64,000 nt of DNA from Candidatus Binatia bacterium (GTDB taxonomy: Bacteria; Desulfobacterota; Binatia; HRBIN30). Position numbers and translations under genes: made by a program. The stretch is taken from positions 1 to 64,000 of the forward strand of contig JAKLJW010000005.1 of assembly GCA_023150935.1 (NCBI GenBank), written 5' to 3'. Numbering within the stretch: the stretch's first letter is position 1; the number at the start of each line of letters is the position of its first letter. Of the stretch, positions 7,126 to 16,147 are shown piece after piece. Under the pieces are notes generated by a model. That model was not told the DNA's origin. It worked only from the letters and a program-made list of their open reading frames with translations, and ran no database searches.

Positions 7126-8361
7126 TCAACCCTCGTACCCAACCACAAACACGCAACTGGTTGTGCCGCTGCCGCCGATGTTGAGGCAGGCGAAGCGGCG
7201 GGCGCCGTCGACCTGATAATCTCCCGCCTGCCCGGTGACCTGCTTGTAGGCATCGAGCACCTGGCGCGTGCCGGTGGCGCCGACCGGGTGGCCGCACCCG
7301 ATCAGGCCGCCGCTCGGATTGATGGGCATCTTGCCGCCTATTTCTATCACTCCCTCTTCGACCGCGCGCCACGACTCCCCGGGCCTGGTGAGGCCGAAGT
7401 GGTCGATCGCCATGTACTCCGAGGTCGTGAAGCAGTCATGCGTCTCGATGCCCTGCACACCCCAGACGTCCCGGACGCCGGCGCGGCGGAACGCGTCGAC
7501 GATGGCCTGCCGCGTATGCGGCAACACGTACGGGTTGTCCTTGCTCTCCGCCACCTTCGTGCTGAACTCGATCGGGGCGGTGCGATGGCCCCAGCCGAGT
7601 AACCTCGGAAGCCGGTCCAGTTTGATGGAGCGCTTCCTGGCGTAGGCGGCGGCCGCCTTTTCGGAGGCGAGGAAGAGGCTGGCGGCTCCGTCAGTAACCT
7701 GGGAGCAGTCGGAGATCTTGATGCGCCCGCCGATGACGGTGTTGAACTTGTCGGTCGACATGGCGTGGTCTTCGGTCATGTACCAGCTTCGCGTTTGCGC
7801 CAGCGGGTTGCGCTTGGCGTTCGAGTAATTGACCGCGGAGATGCGCGCCAGGTGTTCGTCCTTGAGACCGAAGCGCTTGTCGTACTCGTCGCCGAGTTTG
7901 CCGAAGAGCTTGGGAAAGGGGAACTCGACACCCTTGGCCTCGCGTTCGTACCACGCGGCCGTACCCAGGAAGTCGCCGCCGCGGGCGGGGTCGACCGTCT
8001 TCATCTGTTCGACGCCGACAACCATGGCGAGGTCGTAGCGCCCGGCTTCGATCTCCGCGCTGGCGGCGAGGATGGCGATGCTGCCCGAGGCGCAGGCGGC
8101 TTCGTGACGAGCGGTGGGCAGGCCGGAGAGGGCCGGGTCGGTGTCGACCAGAAAGGCGCCCAGATGACCTTGCATGGCGTACAACTCGGCGGCGAAGTTG
8201 CCGACGTGGCCGGTCTCGATTTCCCTGGCCTCGATGCCGGTTGCGGCGAGCCCGCCTTCGACGGCCTCGCGCATCATGGCCACGATGTGTTTGTTCTCTT
8301 TGTTCCAGTTGCGCCCGAAATCGGTCTGGTATCCGCCGAGTACGTAGATGGGGGTTGCCAT
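7126..8361 (-). CDS. SCP2-type thiolase / acetyl-CoA acetyltransferase family protein
   Basis: A 411-residue thiolase-superfamily enzyme. The nucleophilic Cys is Cys90 in EAACASGS, the first catalytic His is in [12 protein letters not shown], and the C-terminal motif is [10 protein letters not shown]. The arrangement is that of the thiolases resembling sterol carrier protein X, which cleave or form 3-ketoacyl-CoA rather than acting as classic acetoacetyl-CoA thiolases. The substrate is not predictable. The start is backed by AAGGGAG six bases ahead. It lies downstream of the 3-hydroxyacyl-CoA dehydrogenase on the same strand, and the two would act consecutively in beta-oxidation. Confidence 0.88.
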   Translation of the reverse strand: MATPIYVLGGYQTDFGRNWNKENKHIVAMMREAVEGGLAATGIEAREIETGHVGNFAAELYAMQGHLGAFLVDTDPALSGLPTARHEAACASGSIAILAASAEIEAGRYDLAMVVGVEQMKTVDPARGGDFLGTAAWYEREAKGVEFPFPKLFGKLGDEYDKRFGLKDEHLARISAVNYSNAKRNPLAQTRSWYMTEDHAMSTDKFNTVIGGRIKISDCSQVTDGAASLFLASEKAAAAYARKRSIKLDRLPRLLGWGHRTAPIEFSTKVAESKDNPYVLPHTRQAIVDAFRRAGVRDVWGVQGIETHDCFTTSEYMAIDHFGLTRPGESWRAVEEGVIEIGGKMPINPSGGLIGCGHPVGATGTRQVLDAYKQVTGQAGDYQVDGARRFACLNIGGSGTTSCVFVVGYEG

Positions 8362-8442
8362 ATCGTCTCCCTTCGCGGGCTGGTTGCTGCCGTCAGGCTA
8401 CCATCGGGACATTTGCCGCCGCAACGCGGGGCCGGCGGCGAT

Positions 8443-9750
8443 CTAGGCCGAGAAGAAACGACCGACGTTGACGAACTTCTCGCGGAACATCGGTTCGCCG
8501 GGTTTCGCGGCAGCGAGCACTTTGGGCAGCGGCAGACCGTACTTCTCGATCGCCTTACGGATCTCCGCGACGCCGACGATATCGACCAGCACGGTGGGCG
8601 GGGCCCAGTTGAAGCCGAAACCCATGATCAGATCGACGTCGCGCGGCTGGCGAACCACCTCGTCGTCGCCGACGCGGTTGAGGGCGTAGCTGACGTACCC
8701 GAAGACGACCCGCCGTGCGAGGTCGGCCTCGGCACCGGACGCCGTCGCAAACACCCGCATGGCTTCGCGGTAACGACCGACGCGGTGCAGGGCGCGGATT
8801 TCCTCGACGAAGGGTATCGGTTGCACCGGGTGCGCCCTGGACTCGACGTAGTGGCCGGTCGCAGGATCGAGCGCGAACAGGGTCGTCTGCTTGCCGTCTT
8901 TGACGCGCCTGAAGAAGCCGCCCTTGGCGGGGGTCTTGTTGCCGAGATGCCCCTGCCCGATCAGGTTGTCCATGAACTTCGGCATCTTGAACTGGGCGTG
9001 CGCTTCGTCGCGGGTGTTGGCGTACACGTTGTCGACGATGGCCTTGTGCACGTCCCAACCGACCAGGTCGATGGTGGCCAGGGGTGGCATGGCACGGCCG
9101 GTATAGGGTCCGATCAGGTAATCGACAAAGGCGGGACCGTGGGTTTCGGCGAGGGCGGCGACCTCGTTGAGGACTTTGAAGCCGACCCGATTGCCGGCGA
9201 ATGCCGGTCTGTCGTCGCAGACGATAGCGACCCGGCCGAAGCGCTCTTCGAGCAGTCTCACGCTGGCCGCCACGAGGGCCGGATCGGTGCCCGTGTGCGG
9301 GATCACCTCGGTGCCGACGATGACGTGCGGCGGGTTGAAGAGGTGCATGCCGAGAAAGTTGCGCTTGAACGTTTCGGACCGGCCTTCGGCCATCGCGGCG
9401 ATGGAGAGACCCGAGGAGACGGTGGCGACGATCGATTCCGGCCGGCGCACCTTGTCGACGCGCTCGAAGAAAGTCTTCTTGAGGGCGAGGTCTTCCGCCA
9501 GGGCCTCGAAGATGAGATCGGCCTCGGCGCACACACGTTCGAGGTCGGCATCGTAAGAGCCGACGGAGATGCGGTCCGCGACGCGGGCGGACTTGGCCAT
9601 GTTCTGCGCGGTGGCGACGCCCTCGGCGGCCTTGTCGGCGGAGCGCGCGAGAAACACGACTTCGCACCCGCCGGCAGCGAAGACCTCGCCACTGCCCGCA
9701 CCCATCGTGCCGTTGGCACCCAGTACCACCACCTTCTTGATATCGATCAT
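8443..9750 (-). CDS. 3-hydroxyacyl-CoA dehydrogenase, NAD-dependent
   Basis: The Rossmann fold opens with VVVLGANGTMGAG (GxxGxxG-type, residues 11-17) followed by the NAD loop FLARS. FNPPHVIVGTEVIPHTGTD, DDRPAFAGNRVGFKVLNE and IDLVGWDVHKAIVDNVY are typical of the catalytic and C-terminal domains. GFGFNWAPPTVLVDIVG marks a second C-terminal 3HCDH repeat. It oxidises L-3-hydroxyacyl-CoA to 3-ketoacyl-CoA. At 435 residues it is the dehydrogenase part only, without a fused enoyl-CoA hydratase. I start it at Met 9750, right before the Rossmann strand; a longer frame upstream adds only unlikely Arg-rich sequence. It is divergent from the ethylmalonyl-CoA mutase. Confidence 0.88.
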   Translation of the reverse strand: MIDIKKVVVLGANGTMGAGSGEVFAAGGCEVVFLARSADKAAEGVATAQNMAKSARVADRISVGSYDADLERVCAEADLIFEALAEDLALKKTFFERVDKVRRPESIVATVSSGLSIAAMAEGRSETFKRNFLGMHLFNPPHVIVGTEVIPHTGTDPALVAASVRLLEERFGRVAIVCDDRPAFAGNRVGFKVLNEVAALAETHGPAFVDYLIGPYTGRAMPPLATIDLVGWDVHKAIVDNVYANTRDEAHAQFKMPKFMDNLIGQGHLGNKTPAKGGFFRRVKDGKQTTLFALDPATGHYVESRAHPVQPIPFVEEIRALHRVGRYREAMRVFATASGAEADLARRVVFGYVSYALNRVGDDEVVRQPRDVDLIMGFGFNWAPPTVLVDIVGVAEIRKAIEKYGLPLPKVLAAAKPGEPMFREKFVNVGRFFSA

Positions 9751-9894
9751 TGTTGTTGTCGCGCTCCCGCGTGGTAATCGGCGCCGGTCCGGCCCGGCGC
9801 GGCCCTCCCTGATGTCATGTTTTCTATGGTGCATCAAGGGTACTTGGGCCGCCCACCATTGCCTCCGGCGGCGGTCGGGGGGTATTGTGCGCCC

Positions 9895-11859
9895 ATGTCA
9901 AAGTCACAAGAGCCCTGGTTGATGCGGACCTATGCGGGCCACACCGACCCGCAGGCGGCGAACAAGTTATTCCGGACGAATCTGGCCAAGGGTCAGACCG
10001 GATTGAGCGTGGCTTTCGACCTGCCGACGCAGACGGGTTACGACTCCGACGACCCGATGGCCGCTGGGGAGGTTGGCAAGGTGGGTGTGCCCATTTGCCA
10101 TATCGCCGACATGGAGCAGCTCTTCGCCGAGATCCCGCTCGGGAAGATGAACACCTCGATGACGATCAATGCCACGGCCCCCTGGCTGCTGGCACTTTAC
10201 GTCGCCACCGCGGAACGCCAGGGCGCCAACTTGCGGGATCTGCGCGGAACGACCCAGAACGATGTTCTCAAGGAGTTTCTGGCTCGCGGCACGTACATCT
10301 TCCCGCCCGAGGACTCGTTGCGTCTGACCGCGGACACCATTCAGTACACGGTCGAGCACATCCCGAAGTGGAACCCGGTGAACATCTGCAGCTATCACCT
10401 GCAGGAAGCCGGAGCGACGCCGGTGCAGGAGGTCGCCTTCGCGCTGGCCAACGCCTTCGCCGTGCTCGATCGGGTCAGCGAGCGGCCGGGGATCTCGATG
10501 CCGAACGTCGTCGGTGCGATTTCGTTCTTCGTCAATGCGGGCATCCGCTTTGTCGAAGAGCTCTGCAAGATGAAGGCGTTCACGCGCCTGTGGGATCGCC
10601 TGGTGCAGGAGAGGTACGGCATCGAGGATCCGGTCAAGCGGCGCCTGCGCTATGGGGTGCAGGTCAACTCGCTCGGATTGACGGCGCAGCAGCCCGAGAA
10701 CAACGTGCAGCGCATCGTTCTGGAATTGCTGGCGGTCACGCTGTCGAAAGAGGCCCGGGCCCGGTCGGTACAGTTGCCGGCATGGAACGAAGCTCTTGGT
10801 TTGCCGCGGCCCTGGGATCAGCAGTGGTCGTTGCGTATCCAGCAGGTGCTGGCGTTCGAGACCGACCTGCTCGAATACGAGCGGGATATCTTCGCGGGGT
10901 CGGCGGTCATCGAGGAGAAGGTCGGGGAAATCATGGACGGGGCCGTCGCCGAGCTCGAACGCATTCGGAAGATCGGGGACGCGGCAGAGGCGATCGAGAT
11001 CATGAAACGCTCCCTGGTCGCGAGTCACGCCGAGCGCCAGCGCAAGATCGAAACCGGCGAGCTGACGGTGGTCGGCGTCAACAAGTTCACCGAACACGAG
11101 ACCTCGCTGCTCATGACCGGCGAGGACAGTATCCTCGTCGTCGATCCCGAAGCCGAACGGCAGCAGATCGAGCGCTTGCGGACGTTCCGTTCCGGGCGCA
11201 ACGCCGCGCAGGTCGAAGCGGCGTTGACTGCGCTCGCGGACGCCGCGAAGAGCGGAGCAAATATCCTGCCGGCGTCGCTGCGCGCCGCGCACGCCGGCGT
11301 CACCACGGGGGAGTGGTCGGCGACGCTGCGCAAGGCGTTCGGCGAATACCGCGCCCCGACGGGCTTACAGGGCGCTACCTTCGTAGGTCAGGGGGAGGCG
11401 ATCGACAAGATACGGGCGCGCGCCGCGGCCGTGGCCAGGGCCCTCGGCCACCCGATCCGGCTGCTGGTGGCGAAACCCGGCCTCGACGGGCACTCCAACG
11501 GCGCCGAGCAGGTGGCGGTGCGCGGCAAGGAGGCGGGCCTCGAAGTCATCTACGACGGCATTCGACTGACGCCCGAGCAGATCGCCGCTTCCGCCGCTGA
11601 CGAGGACGTCGATGCGGTCGGCCTGTCGATTCATTCCGGGTCGCACATGACCCTGATTCCGAAGGTCCTGGAGTTGCTGCGGGCCAAGGGCGTTACGGAC
11701 GTACCGGTGGTCGTTGGGGGCATCATCCCGCCGGCGGACCATGCGGCGCTGAAGGCGCAGGGGGTGGCCCGCATCTACACCCCCGGCGAGGCGACCCTCA
11801 CCGAAATCATCGGAGACATGGTGGAACTGGTGGCCGAGACGCGCGCGCGGGCGGCCTGA
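9895..11859 (+). CDS. meaA: Ethylmalonyl-CoA mutase-type B12 mutase (MeaA-like)
   Basis: A 654-residue fusion of an acyl-CoA mutase barrel and a C-terminal B12 domain. The N-terminal barrel has the MeaA/Ecm pattern: [64 protein letters not shown]. Methylmalonyl-CoA mutase instead has FDLATHRGYDSD and SMTMNG. The cobalamin motif DxHxxG is present (Asp531, His533, Gly536, in DGHSNG), followed by LSIHSGSH and VVGGIIP. Ethylmalonyl-CoA mutase converts ethylmalonyl-CoA to methylsuccinyl-CoA in the ethylmalonyl-CoA pathway of acetyl-CoA assimilation. The downstream malyl-CoA-lyase-like gene fits that pathway. The substrate call rests on motif similarity; a related acyl-CoA mutase is the alternative. 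Confidence 0.82.
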   Translation: MSKSQEPWLMRTYAGHTDPQAANKLFRTNLAKGQTGLSVAFDLPTQTGYDSDDPMAAGEVGKVGVPICHIADMEQLFAEIPLGKMNTSMTINATAPWLLALYVATAERQGANLRDLRGTTQNDVLKEFLARGTYIFPPEDSLRLTADTIQYTVEHIPKWNPVNICSYHLQEAGATPVQEVAFALANAFAVLDRVSERPGISMPNVVGAISFFVNAGIRFVEELCKMKAFTRLWDRLVQERYGIEDPVKRRLRYGVQVNSLGLTAQQPENNVQRIVLELLAVTLSKEARARSVQLPAWNEALGLPRPWDQQWSLRIQQVLAFETDLLEYERDIFAGSAVIEEKVGEIMDGAVAELERIRKIGDAAEAIEIMKRSLVASHAERQRKIETGELTVVGVNKFTEHETSLLMTGEDSILVVDPEAERQQIERLRTFRSGRNAAQVEAALTALADAAKSGANILPASLRAAHAGVTTGEWSATLRKAFGEYRAPTGLQGATFVGQGEAIDKIRARAAAVARALGHPIRLLVAKPGLDGHSNGAEQVAVRGKEAGLEVIYDGIRLTPEQIAASAADEDVDAVGLSIHSGSHMTLIPKVLELLRAKGVTDVPVVVGGIIPPADHAALKAQGVARIYTPGEATLTEIIGDMVELVAETRARAA

Positions 11860-11912
11860 GGGCCGCCGCTTCGCCGTTAGCCGGTTCGGTTCGATCGAAG
11901 TGGAGGAGAAGC

Positions 11913-12962
11913 ATGCGTAATCCGAGGCAGTTCTTTCACCCGCTCGCCATTGGTGCGCCCGAGCCCATGCCGGAAATCCCGGTCAAGCCGTCGCGCATGA
12001 TCCATTTCTTCGATCCCAGCAACCCGAAGATGGCGGCGAAGATACCGGAGCTTGGGAGGAAGGCGGACATCCTGCTCGGCAACCTCGAAGACGCGATCGC
12101 GGCCGACAAGAAGATCGATGCGCGCGAAGGCCTGGTGAAGATCGGCCGCGACGTCGACTTCGGCAACACGCCGCTGTGGACCCGGATCAACAGCCTCGAC
12201 AGTCCATGGGTTCTCGACGATCTGGTGCGCCTCGTGGGCGAGATCGGCAACCGGATCGAAGTCGTCATGGTTCCCAAGGTCGAGGGTCCGTGGGACATCC
12301 ACTACATCGACCGCCTGCTCGCGCAGCTCGAAGCCAAGCACAGCATTGGACGTCCCATCCTGGTGCACGCGATTCTGGAGACCGCGCTGGGAGTAACCAA
12401 CGTCGAGGAGATCTGCGCTGCCAGCCCGCGCATGCAGGGGGTGAGCTTCGGACCGGCCGATCTCGCCGCCTCACGGCGCATGAAGACCACTCGTGTCGGC
12501 GGCGGCCACCCGGCCTATCTCGTGCGCAGCGACCCGGACCGCGCCAAACCGGAAGCGCCGCGCCCGACCGCGCAACAGGACCCGTGGCACTACTCGATCG
12601 CCCGCATGGTCGACGCCTGTACGGCCAGCGGGGCGCTGCCGTTTTACGGACCCTTCGGCGACATAGCCGACGGTCTCGGCTGCGAGGATCAGTTCCGGGC
12701 CGCGTTCCTGCTCGGCTGCGTCGGCGCATGGTCGCTGCACCCGAGCCAGATCGATATCGCCAGGAAGGTGTTCAGCCCGCCGGTCGAGGAAGTCGCCTTC
12801 GCTCGCAAGGTGCTCGAAGCGATGCCGGACGGCCGTGGAGTCATGATGCTCGACGGCAAGATGCAGGACGACGCCACCTGGAAGCAGTGCAAGGTCATGG
12901 TCAACCTCGCCCGGATGCTGGCGGAGAAGGACGCCGACCTGGCAGCGGCCTACGGCTTCTAG
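11913..12962 (+). CDS. HpcH/HpaI aldolase family, malyl-CoA/beta-methylmalyl-CoA lyase-like
   Basis: This 349-residue TIM-barrel protein of the citrate-lyase-beta/malyl-CoA-lyase group shows [24 protein letters not shown] (metal-binding acidic region), a conserved Arg in [43 protein letters not shown] and [13 protein letters not shown]. The C-terminal [25 protein letters not shown] and [18 protein letters not shown] match Mcl1-type lyases closely. These cleave L-malyl-CoA to acetyl-CoA and glyoxylate, and beta-methylmalyl-CoA to propionyl-CoA and glyoxylate. The normal LDLED is GNLED here. It has a strong ribosome site (GGAGGAG) and follows the mutase by 53 bases. Confidence 0.82.
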   Translation: MRNPRQFFHPLAIGAPEPMPEIPVKPSRMIHFFDPSNPKMAAKIPELGRKADILLGNLEDAIAADKKIDAREGLVKIGRDVDFGNTPLWTRINSLDSPWVLDDLVRLVGEIGNRIEVVMVPKVEGPWDIHYIDRLLAQLEAKHSIGRPILVHAILETALGVTNVEEICAASPRMQGVSFGPADLAASRRMKTTRVGGGHPAYLVRSDPDRAKPEAPRPTAQQDPWHYSIARMVDACTASGALPFYGPFGDIADGLGCEDQFRAAFLLGCVGAWSLHPSQIDIARKVFSPPVEEVAFARKVLEAMPDGRGVMMLDGKMQDDATWKQCKVMVNLARMLAEKDADLAAAYGF

Positions 12963-12975
12963 ACGGAAGGGAAGT

Positions 12976-13818
12976 ATGCGATTTGCCAACGTGAAGGGCA
13001 GGGCGAGCGTTCTCGCCGGCGACCGCGTGGTCGACGTCGAGCGGGCATCCGGGGGGCGCTTCGGTGCCGACCCGATGCACGCGGTCAGCCAATGGGACGC
13101 TTTCCGGTCGTGGGCGGAGCACGTCGCCGTTACCGGCGATACGCCGGTGCTGGACGAGACCGATCTGGGTCCGCCCGTACCGCGACCATCGAAGGTTTTC
13201 GGCATCGGGATGAACTACCGCGAGCACGCCCGCGAGGCAGGGCTCGACATTCCGTCGTCGCCGGTGGTGTTTACGAAGTTCCCGAGTTGCCTCAGCGGGG
13301 CGCGCGCCGACGTGCCGCTATCGTCGGGTTTCGTCGACTGGGAGGTCGAGTTGGTCGTGGTCATCGGCCGCGGCGGGCGGCGCATCGCGGCGGGAGCCGC
13401 CCTGTCGCACGTTGCCGGCTACTGCATCGGGCAGGACATTTCCGACCGCAAGGTGCAGTTCACCGATCGGCCGCCGCAGTTCTCGATGGGCAAGTCTTTT
13501 GACGGTTACGGTCCGCTGGGGCCGGCGCTGGTATCCATCGACGCCTTTGCCAACCCGGACGACCTCGCCATCGCGTGCGACATCTCCGGCGAGTTGGTAC
13601 AGTCGGCAAGCACCAGCGACATGATCTTCCCGGTCGCCGAGCTGATCGCCTTCTTGTCCGGCGTGTGCAAGCTCGAACCGGGCGATCTCATCTTCACGGG
13701 CACGCCGGCGGGGGTGGGGTCGACGCGCGACCCGCGCCGCTACCTGAAAGCGGGCGACGTCATCGAGAGCCGGATAGAGGGAATCGGCCGGCTCGTGAAC
13801 CGCTGTACGGCGGGTTAG
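12976..13818 (+). CDS. Fumarylacetoacetate hydrolase (FAH) family protein
   Basis: A 280-residue FAH-fold protein. Family motifs are KVFGIGMNYREHAREAG, VFTKFPSCLSG, the metal ligands in VDWEVELVVVIGRGG, YCIGQDISDRKVQ, GKSFDGYGPLGP and PGDLIFTGTPAGVG. This family includes fumarylpyruvate hydrolases, 2-oxo acid hydratases and oxaloacetate decarboxylases/tautomerases. It starts 13 bases after the lyase gene behind a GGAAGGGA ribosome site, so it is third in the mutase-lyase operon. A role in tidying C4/C5 acids from the same pathway is plausible but not shown. Confidence 0.87.
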   Translation: MRFANVKGRASVLAGDRVVDVERASGGRFGADPMHAVSQWDAFRSWAEHVAVTGDTPVLDETDLGPPVPRPSKVFGIGMNYREHAREAGLDIPSSPVVFTKFPSCLSGARADVPLSSGFVDWEVELVVVIGRGGRRIAAGAALSHVAGYCIGQDISDRKVQFTDRPPQFSMGKSFDGYGPLGPALVSIDAFANPDDLAIACDISGELVQSASTSDMIFPVAELIAFLSGVCKLEPGDLIFTGTPAGVGSTRDPRRYLKAGDVIESRIEGIGRLVNRCTAG

Positions 13819-14124
13819 TCTCGCCGCCGATCTAGGAATTCCGCGACGCGCGCCCCGCGCGATGAAAACGGATGGGGAGGGCGAGGCTCCCGCCGAGCCG
13901 TCGCCAGAGCGTCGCGGCTCGGCCGGAGCCTCGCCCTCCCGAAGGCATGGGTGGTCAGGTCATGGGTTGCGGGGCCGCACCCGCGATGAAGCGGCGTGAC
14001 ATGGGGACACCGGGCGAGCGACTGGCAGCCCGGGACCGTCCGCCAGCCGGCGTGACGTGAGAAGGGCAATTAATGCGGGCGGCGCGCTTGGCAACGCGGC
14101 GACAAACAGGTACGAGCGCACGCC
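13819..14124. other. Intergenic region holding a palindromic repeat
   Basis: About 300 bases without a gene between the FAH gene and the VWA gene. Its main content is the long stem-loop element at 13874-13973. The rest shows no promoter or terminator I can support. Confidence 0.5.
13874..13973. repeat. REP-like dispersed stem-loop repeat, copy 1
   Basis: Two 26-base arms (13875-13900 and 13915-13940) pair at 25 of 26 positions around a 14-base loop, from GGGAGGGCGAGGCTCC on the left to GGAGCCTCGCCCTCCC on the right. A conserved 3' flank follows (AAGGCATGG, then CATGGGTTGCGGG). About 100 bases match a second copy at 55002-55101 at 84 of 100 positions. It is intergenic and noncoding. Confidence 0.75.
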
Positions 14125-15720
14125 ATGCGATGCCGGAGCCGCGCGGTCTCAGTTCTCCTGTTCGTGCTCGTTTCTGCGCTGCGATCGAGCTCGGGCGCGG
14201 CTGGGGAGCCGCAACCCGGGATGTACGTCATCTTCGATGCGTCCGGCTCGATGCAGGCGAAGCTTGCCGACCGCACGACCCGCATCGATACGGCAAAACG
14301 GGTGCTGGCCGGGCTTCGGGAGCAGGACTTCGCAGGCTACGACGTGGCGCTGCGCGTGTACGGGAGCCGCCGTAAGGAAGATTGCTCCGACTCGGAGCTG
14401 CTGGTCCCGTTCGGTGACGCTGAGCAGACGCTGCCGCGGATCAAGGACGCGGTTGCGAAGCTGACGCCGCTCGGACGCACGCCGATCGCGTTCAGCTTGC
14501 AGCAGGCATTGAAGGACTTCGGCGAGCGGCGCGGCGAGATTGTCCTGATTACCGACGGGATCGAGTCCTGCGACGCGGACCCGTGCGCGCTGATGCGCGA
14601 GTGGCGCGGGAAAAACGTGGACATCCGCGTACACGTCGTCGGCTTCGGCGTTTCCGGCAAAGAGCGCGAGGCGTTGAAGTGTATCGCCGACGAAAGCGGC
14701 GCCGAGTACCGCGACGCCCGGACCGGAGCGGAGTTAAAAGGTGGCCTGGAGGGGATCCGGAAGCAGGCCGCGAAGCCGGCCCTCTGGCTGCACGGGGTGG
14801 ACCGGGCCGGGAACCAAGTCGCCATCGCCGGCACGCTCGCGTCCGCAGACGGGAAGACGAAGCCGATCGAGGTGTCGAGCGCCAGCGCCGTGTACGTTGC
14901 CCCCGGACGGTACACGCTCCTGGCAGGCGTGCGCACGGCAAACGGCAACCTCTACCGGCCGGTCGATCGGGCCGTCGACGTGAAAGAGCACGGTGCCACC
15001 GTCGTGCGGGTGGAAGTCGAGCTGCCGCCGCGAGTGAAGGTGCGCTTCGATCAACCCGACAACCGCCGCGTGACGGCGAGTATACAGGCGCTTCGGCAGG
15101 GCAGGGAGGCGTTCAAGTTCCGCTCCATCGACGAGGTTTTCGTCGACGAAGGAGAGTACGAATTCCGCTCCCGGCCCGAAGCCGACAACGATCTTTCGGT
15201 GCGCGAATCGTTCGCGGCCGGAGATCGCAAGGAAGTGGTGTTCGCCATGCGGCGCACGGTGCTGGTGAGGATCAAGGTGATCGCTTCCGGTTCGGGGGCG
15301 CATCTGCGCGACAATGTCGAACTCTGGCAGGACGGCAAGAAGCGCTACATGGTGCACATGACCAACGGCGCTTGGGTCGTCCCGGGGACCTATACGCTGC
15401 GCTTCGGCGCGCCGCTGACCGAGTACGAACAGCCGGGCTTGGTCATCGCGGAGAAGCCGCAACAAGACATCGAAATCGAGGTTCCGGTCGGGTTCGTCAC
15501 CGTGGTCTACCAGAAGGCGGACGGATCGCGGGACGGGGATAAGCGCAGTTTCATCGGCCGGTCCGGAACGAACGAACGCCATTTTCGCCAATCCGGGGAA
15601 AAGCATCCCGTCCGGCCCGGCCGCTATCGGGCGATCGGTTGGGGCGGAGCCTACGACGAGGTGACGTTCGAGATCGCCGCCGGCGAAGAGAAGGAGATCG
15701 TGCTGCGCGCCAGACCATGA
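14125..15720 (+). CDS. Secreted von Willebrand factor A domain protein
   Basis: This 531-residue protein opens with a signal peptide (about residues 1-26) and goes directly into a VWA domain (about 32-215). The MIDAS metal site has Asp38, Ser40 and Ser42 (DASGSM), a Thr in LGRTPIAFSLQQAL and an Asp in VLITDGIESCD. The remaining 300 residues are beta-rich and look like several Ig/carboxypeptidase-regulatory-like modules (YVAPGRYTLLAG, FVDEGEYEFRSR, VVPGTYTLRFG, VRPGRYRAIGWGG). No membrane anchor is visible, so it is probably periplasmic or released. It resembles bacterial VWA proteins of unknown partner; no MoxR ATPase gene is nearby. Confidence 0.78.
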   Translation: MRCRSRAVSVLLFVLVSALRSSSGAAGEPQPGMYVIFDASGSMQAKLADRTTRIDTAKRVLAGLREQDFAGYDVALRVYGSRRKEDCSDSELLVPFGDAEQTLPRIKDAVAKLTPLGRTPIAFSLQQALKDFGERRGEIVLITDGIESCDADPCALMREWRGKNVDIRVHVVGFGVSGKEREALKCIADESGAEYRDARTGAELKGGLEGIRKQAAKPALWLHGVDRAGNQVAIAGTLASADGKTKPIEVSSASAVYVAPGRYTLLAGVRTANGNLYRPVDRAVDVKEHGATVVRVEVELPPRVKVRFDQPDNRRVTASIQALRQGREAFKFRSIDEVFVDEGEYEFRSRPEADNDLSVRESFAAGDRKEVVFAMRRTVLVRIKVIASGSGAHLRDNVELWQDGKKRYMVHMTNGAWVVPGTYTLRFGAPLTEYEQPGLVIAEKPQQDIEIEVPVGFVTVVYQKADGSRDGDKRSFIGRSGTNERHFRQSGEKHPVRPGRYRAIGWGGAYDEVTFEIAAGEEKEIVLRARP

Positions 15721-16147
15721 TCGGCGGCGATGGAATGCTCTGCGGCGGCGCTGCCGCTGCGCAAGAACTCGGCATCTATGATCGATCGGCTGAAATCGAG
15801 AGGGAATGTCGGGCCGACCTCCGGCTGCGACCGCGACTGGGGACAATGATCTGCCGGCGGATCGTTTTCCGCGCCTCGCGCCGCGGAACGCTCAGGTCGG
15901 TCGGACGAACCTGGAATTGCAGCTCGCCTGCAGGCTGTTCGCATCGTTTCTTCGTCCGTGAAATCGACACCTTGACGAGCCGTTTGTGCGTCTCGTATAC
16001 AACGGGCGACGCGAGTCCCGCGGCCCGTGGGGAAAAGCTTCGGAGTGGCCTGCAAAGGGGAGTATCTGACGGGAAACTCGCCCTCCAGGGTGGGCCGCAT
16101 GGCGACACCCGGGGCCCGCGACGTAAACCCATGGTCGGGCGGCTGGA
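15721..16147. other. Gene-free intergenic region with a candidate promoter
   Basis: Over 400 bases with no supported gene. The only feature I can point to is the sigma70-like promoter at 15972-16001. The start of the next gene follows about 150 bases further on. Confidence 0.4.
15972..16001 (+). promoter_or_regulatory. Candidate sigma70-type promoter
   Basis: TTGACG, an 18-base spacer, then TATACA. It is oriented toward the membrane-protein/glycosyltransferase pair and would give a leader of about 140 bases. The match is by eye only. Confidence 0.4.

Noticed and set aside
7765-9777. Long 670-codon plus-strand frame opposite the thiolase and dehydrogenase genes
   Set aside because: It is the antisense shadow of two genes with clear catalytic motifs, has no family features and is typical of high-GC codon bias.
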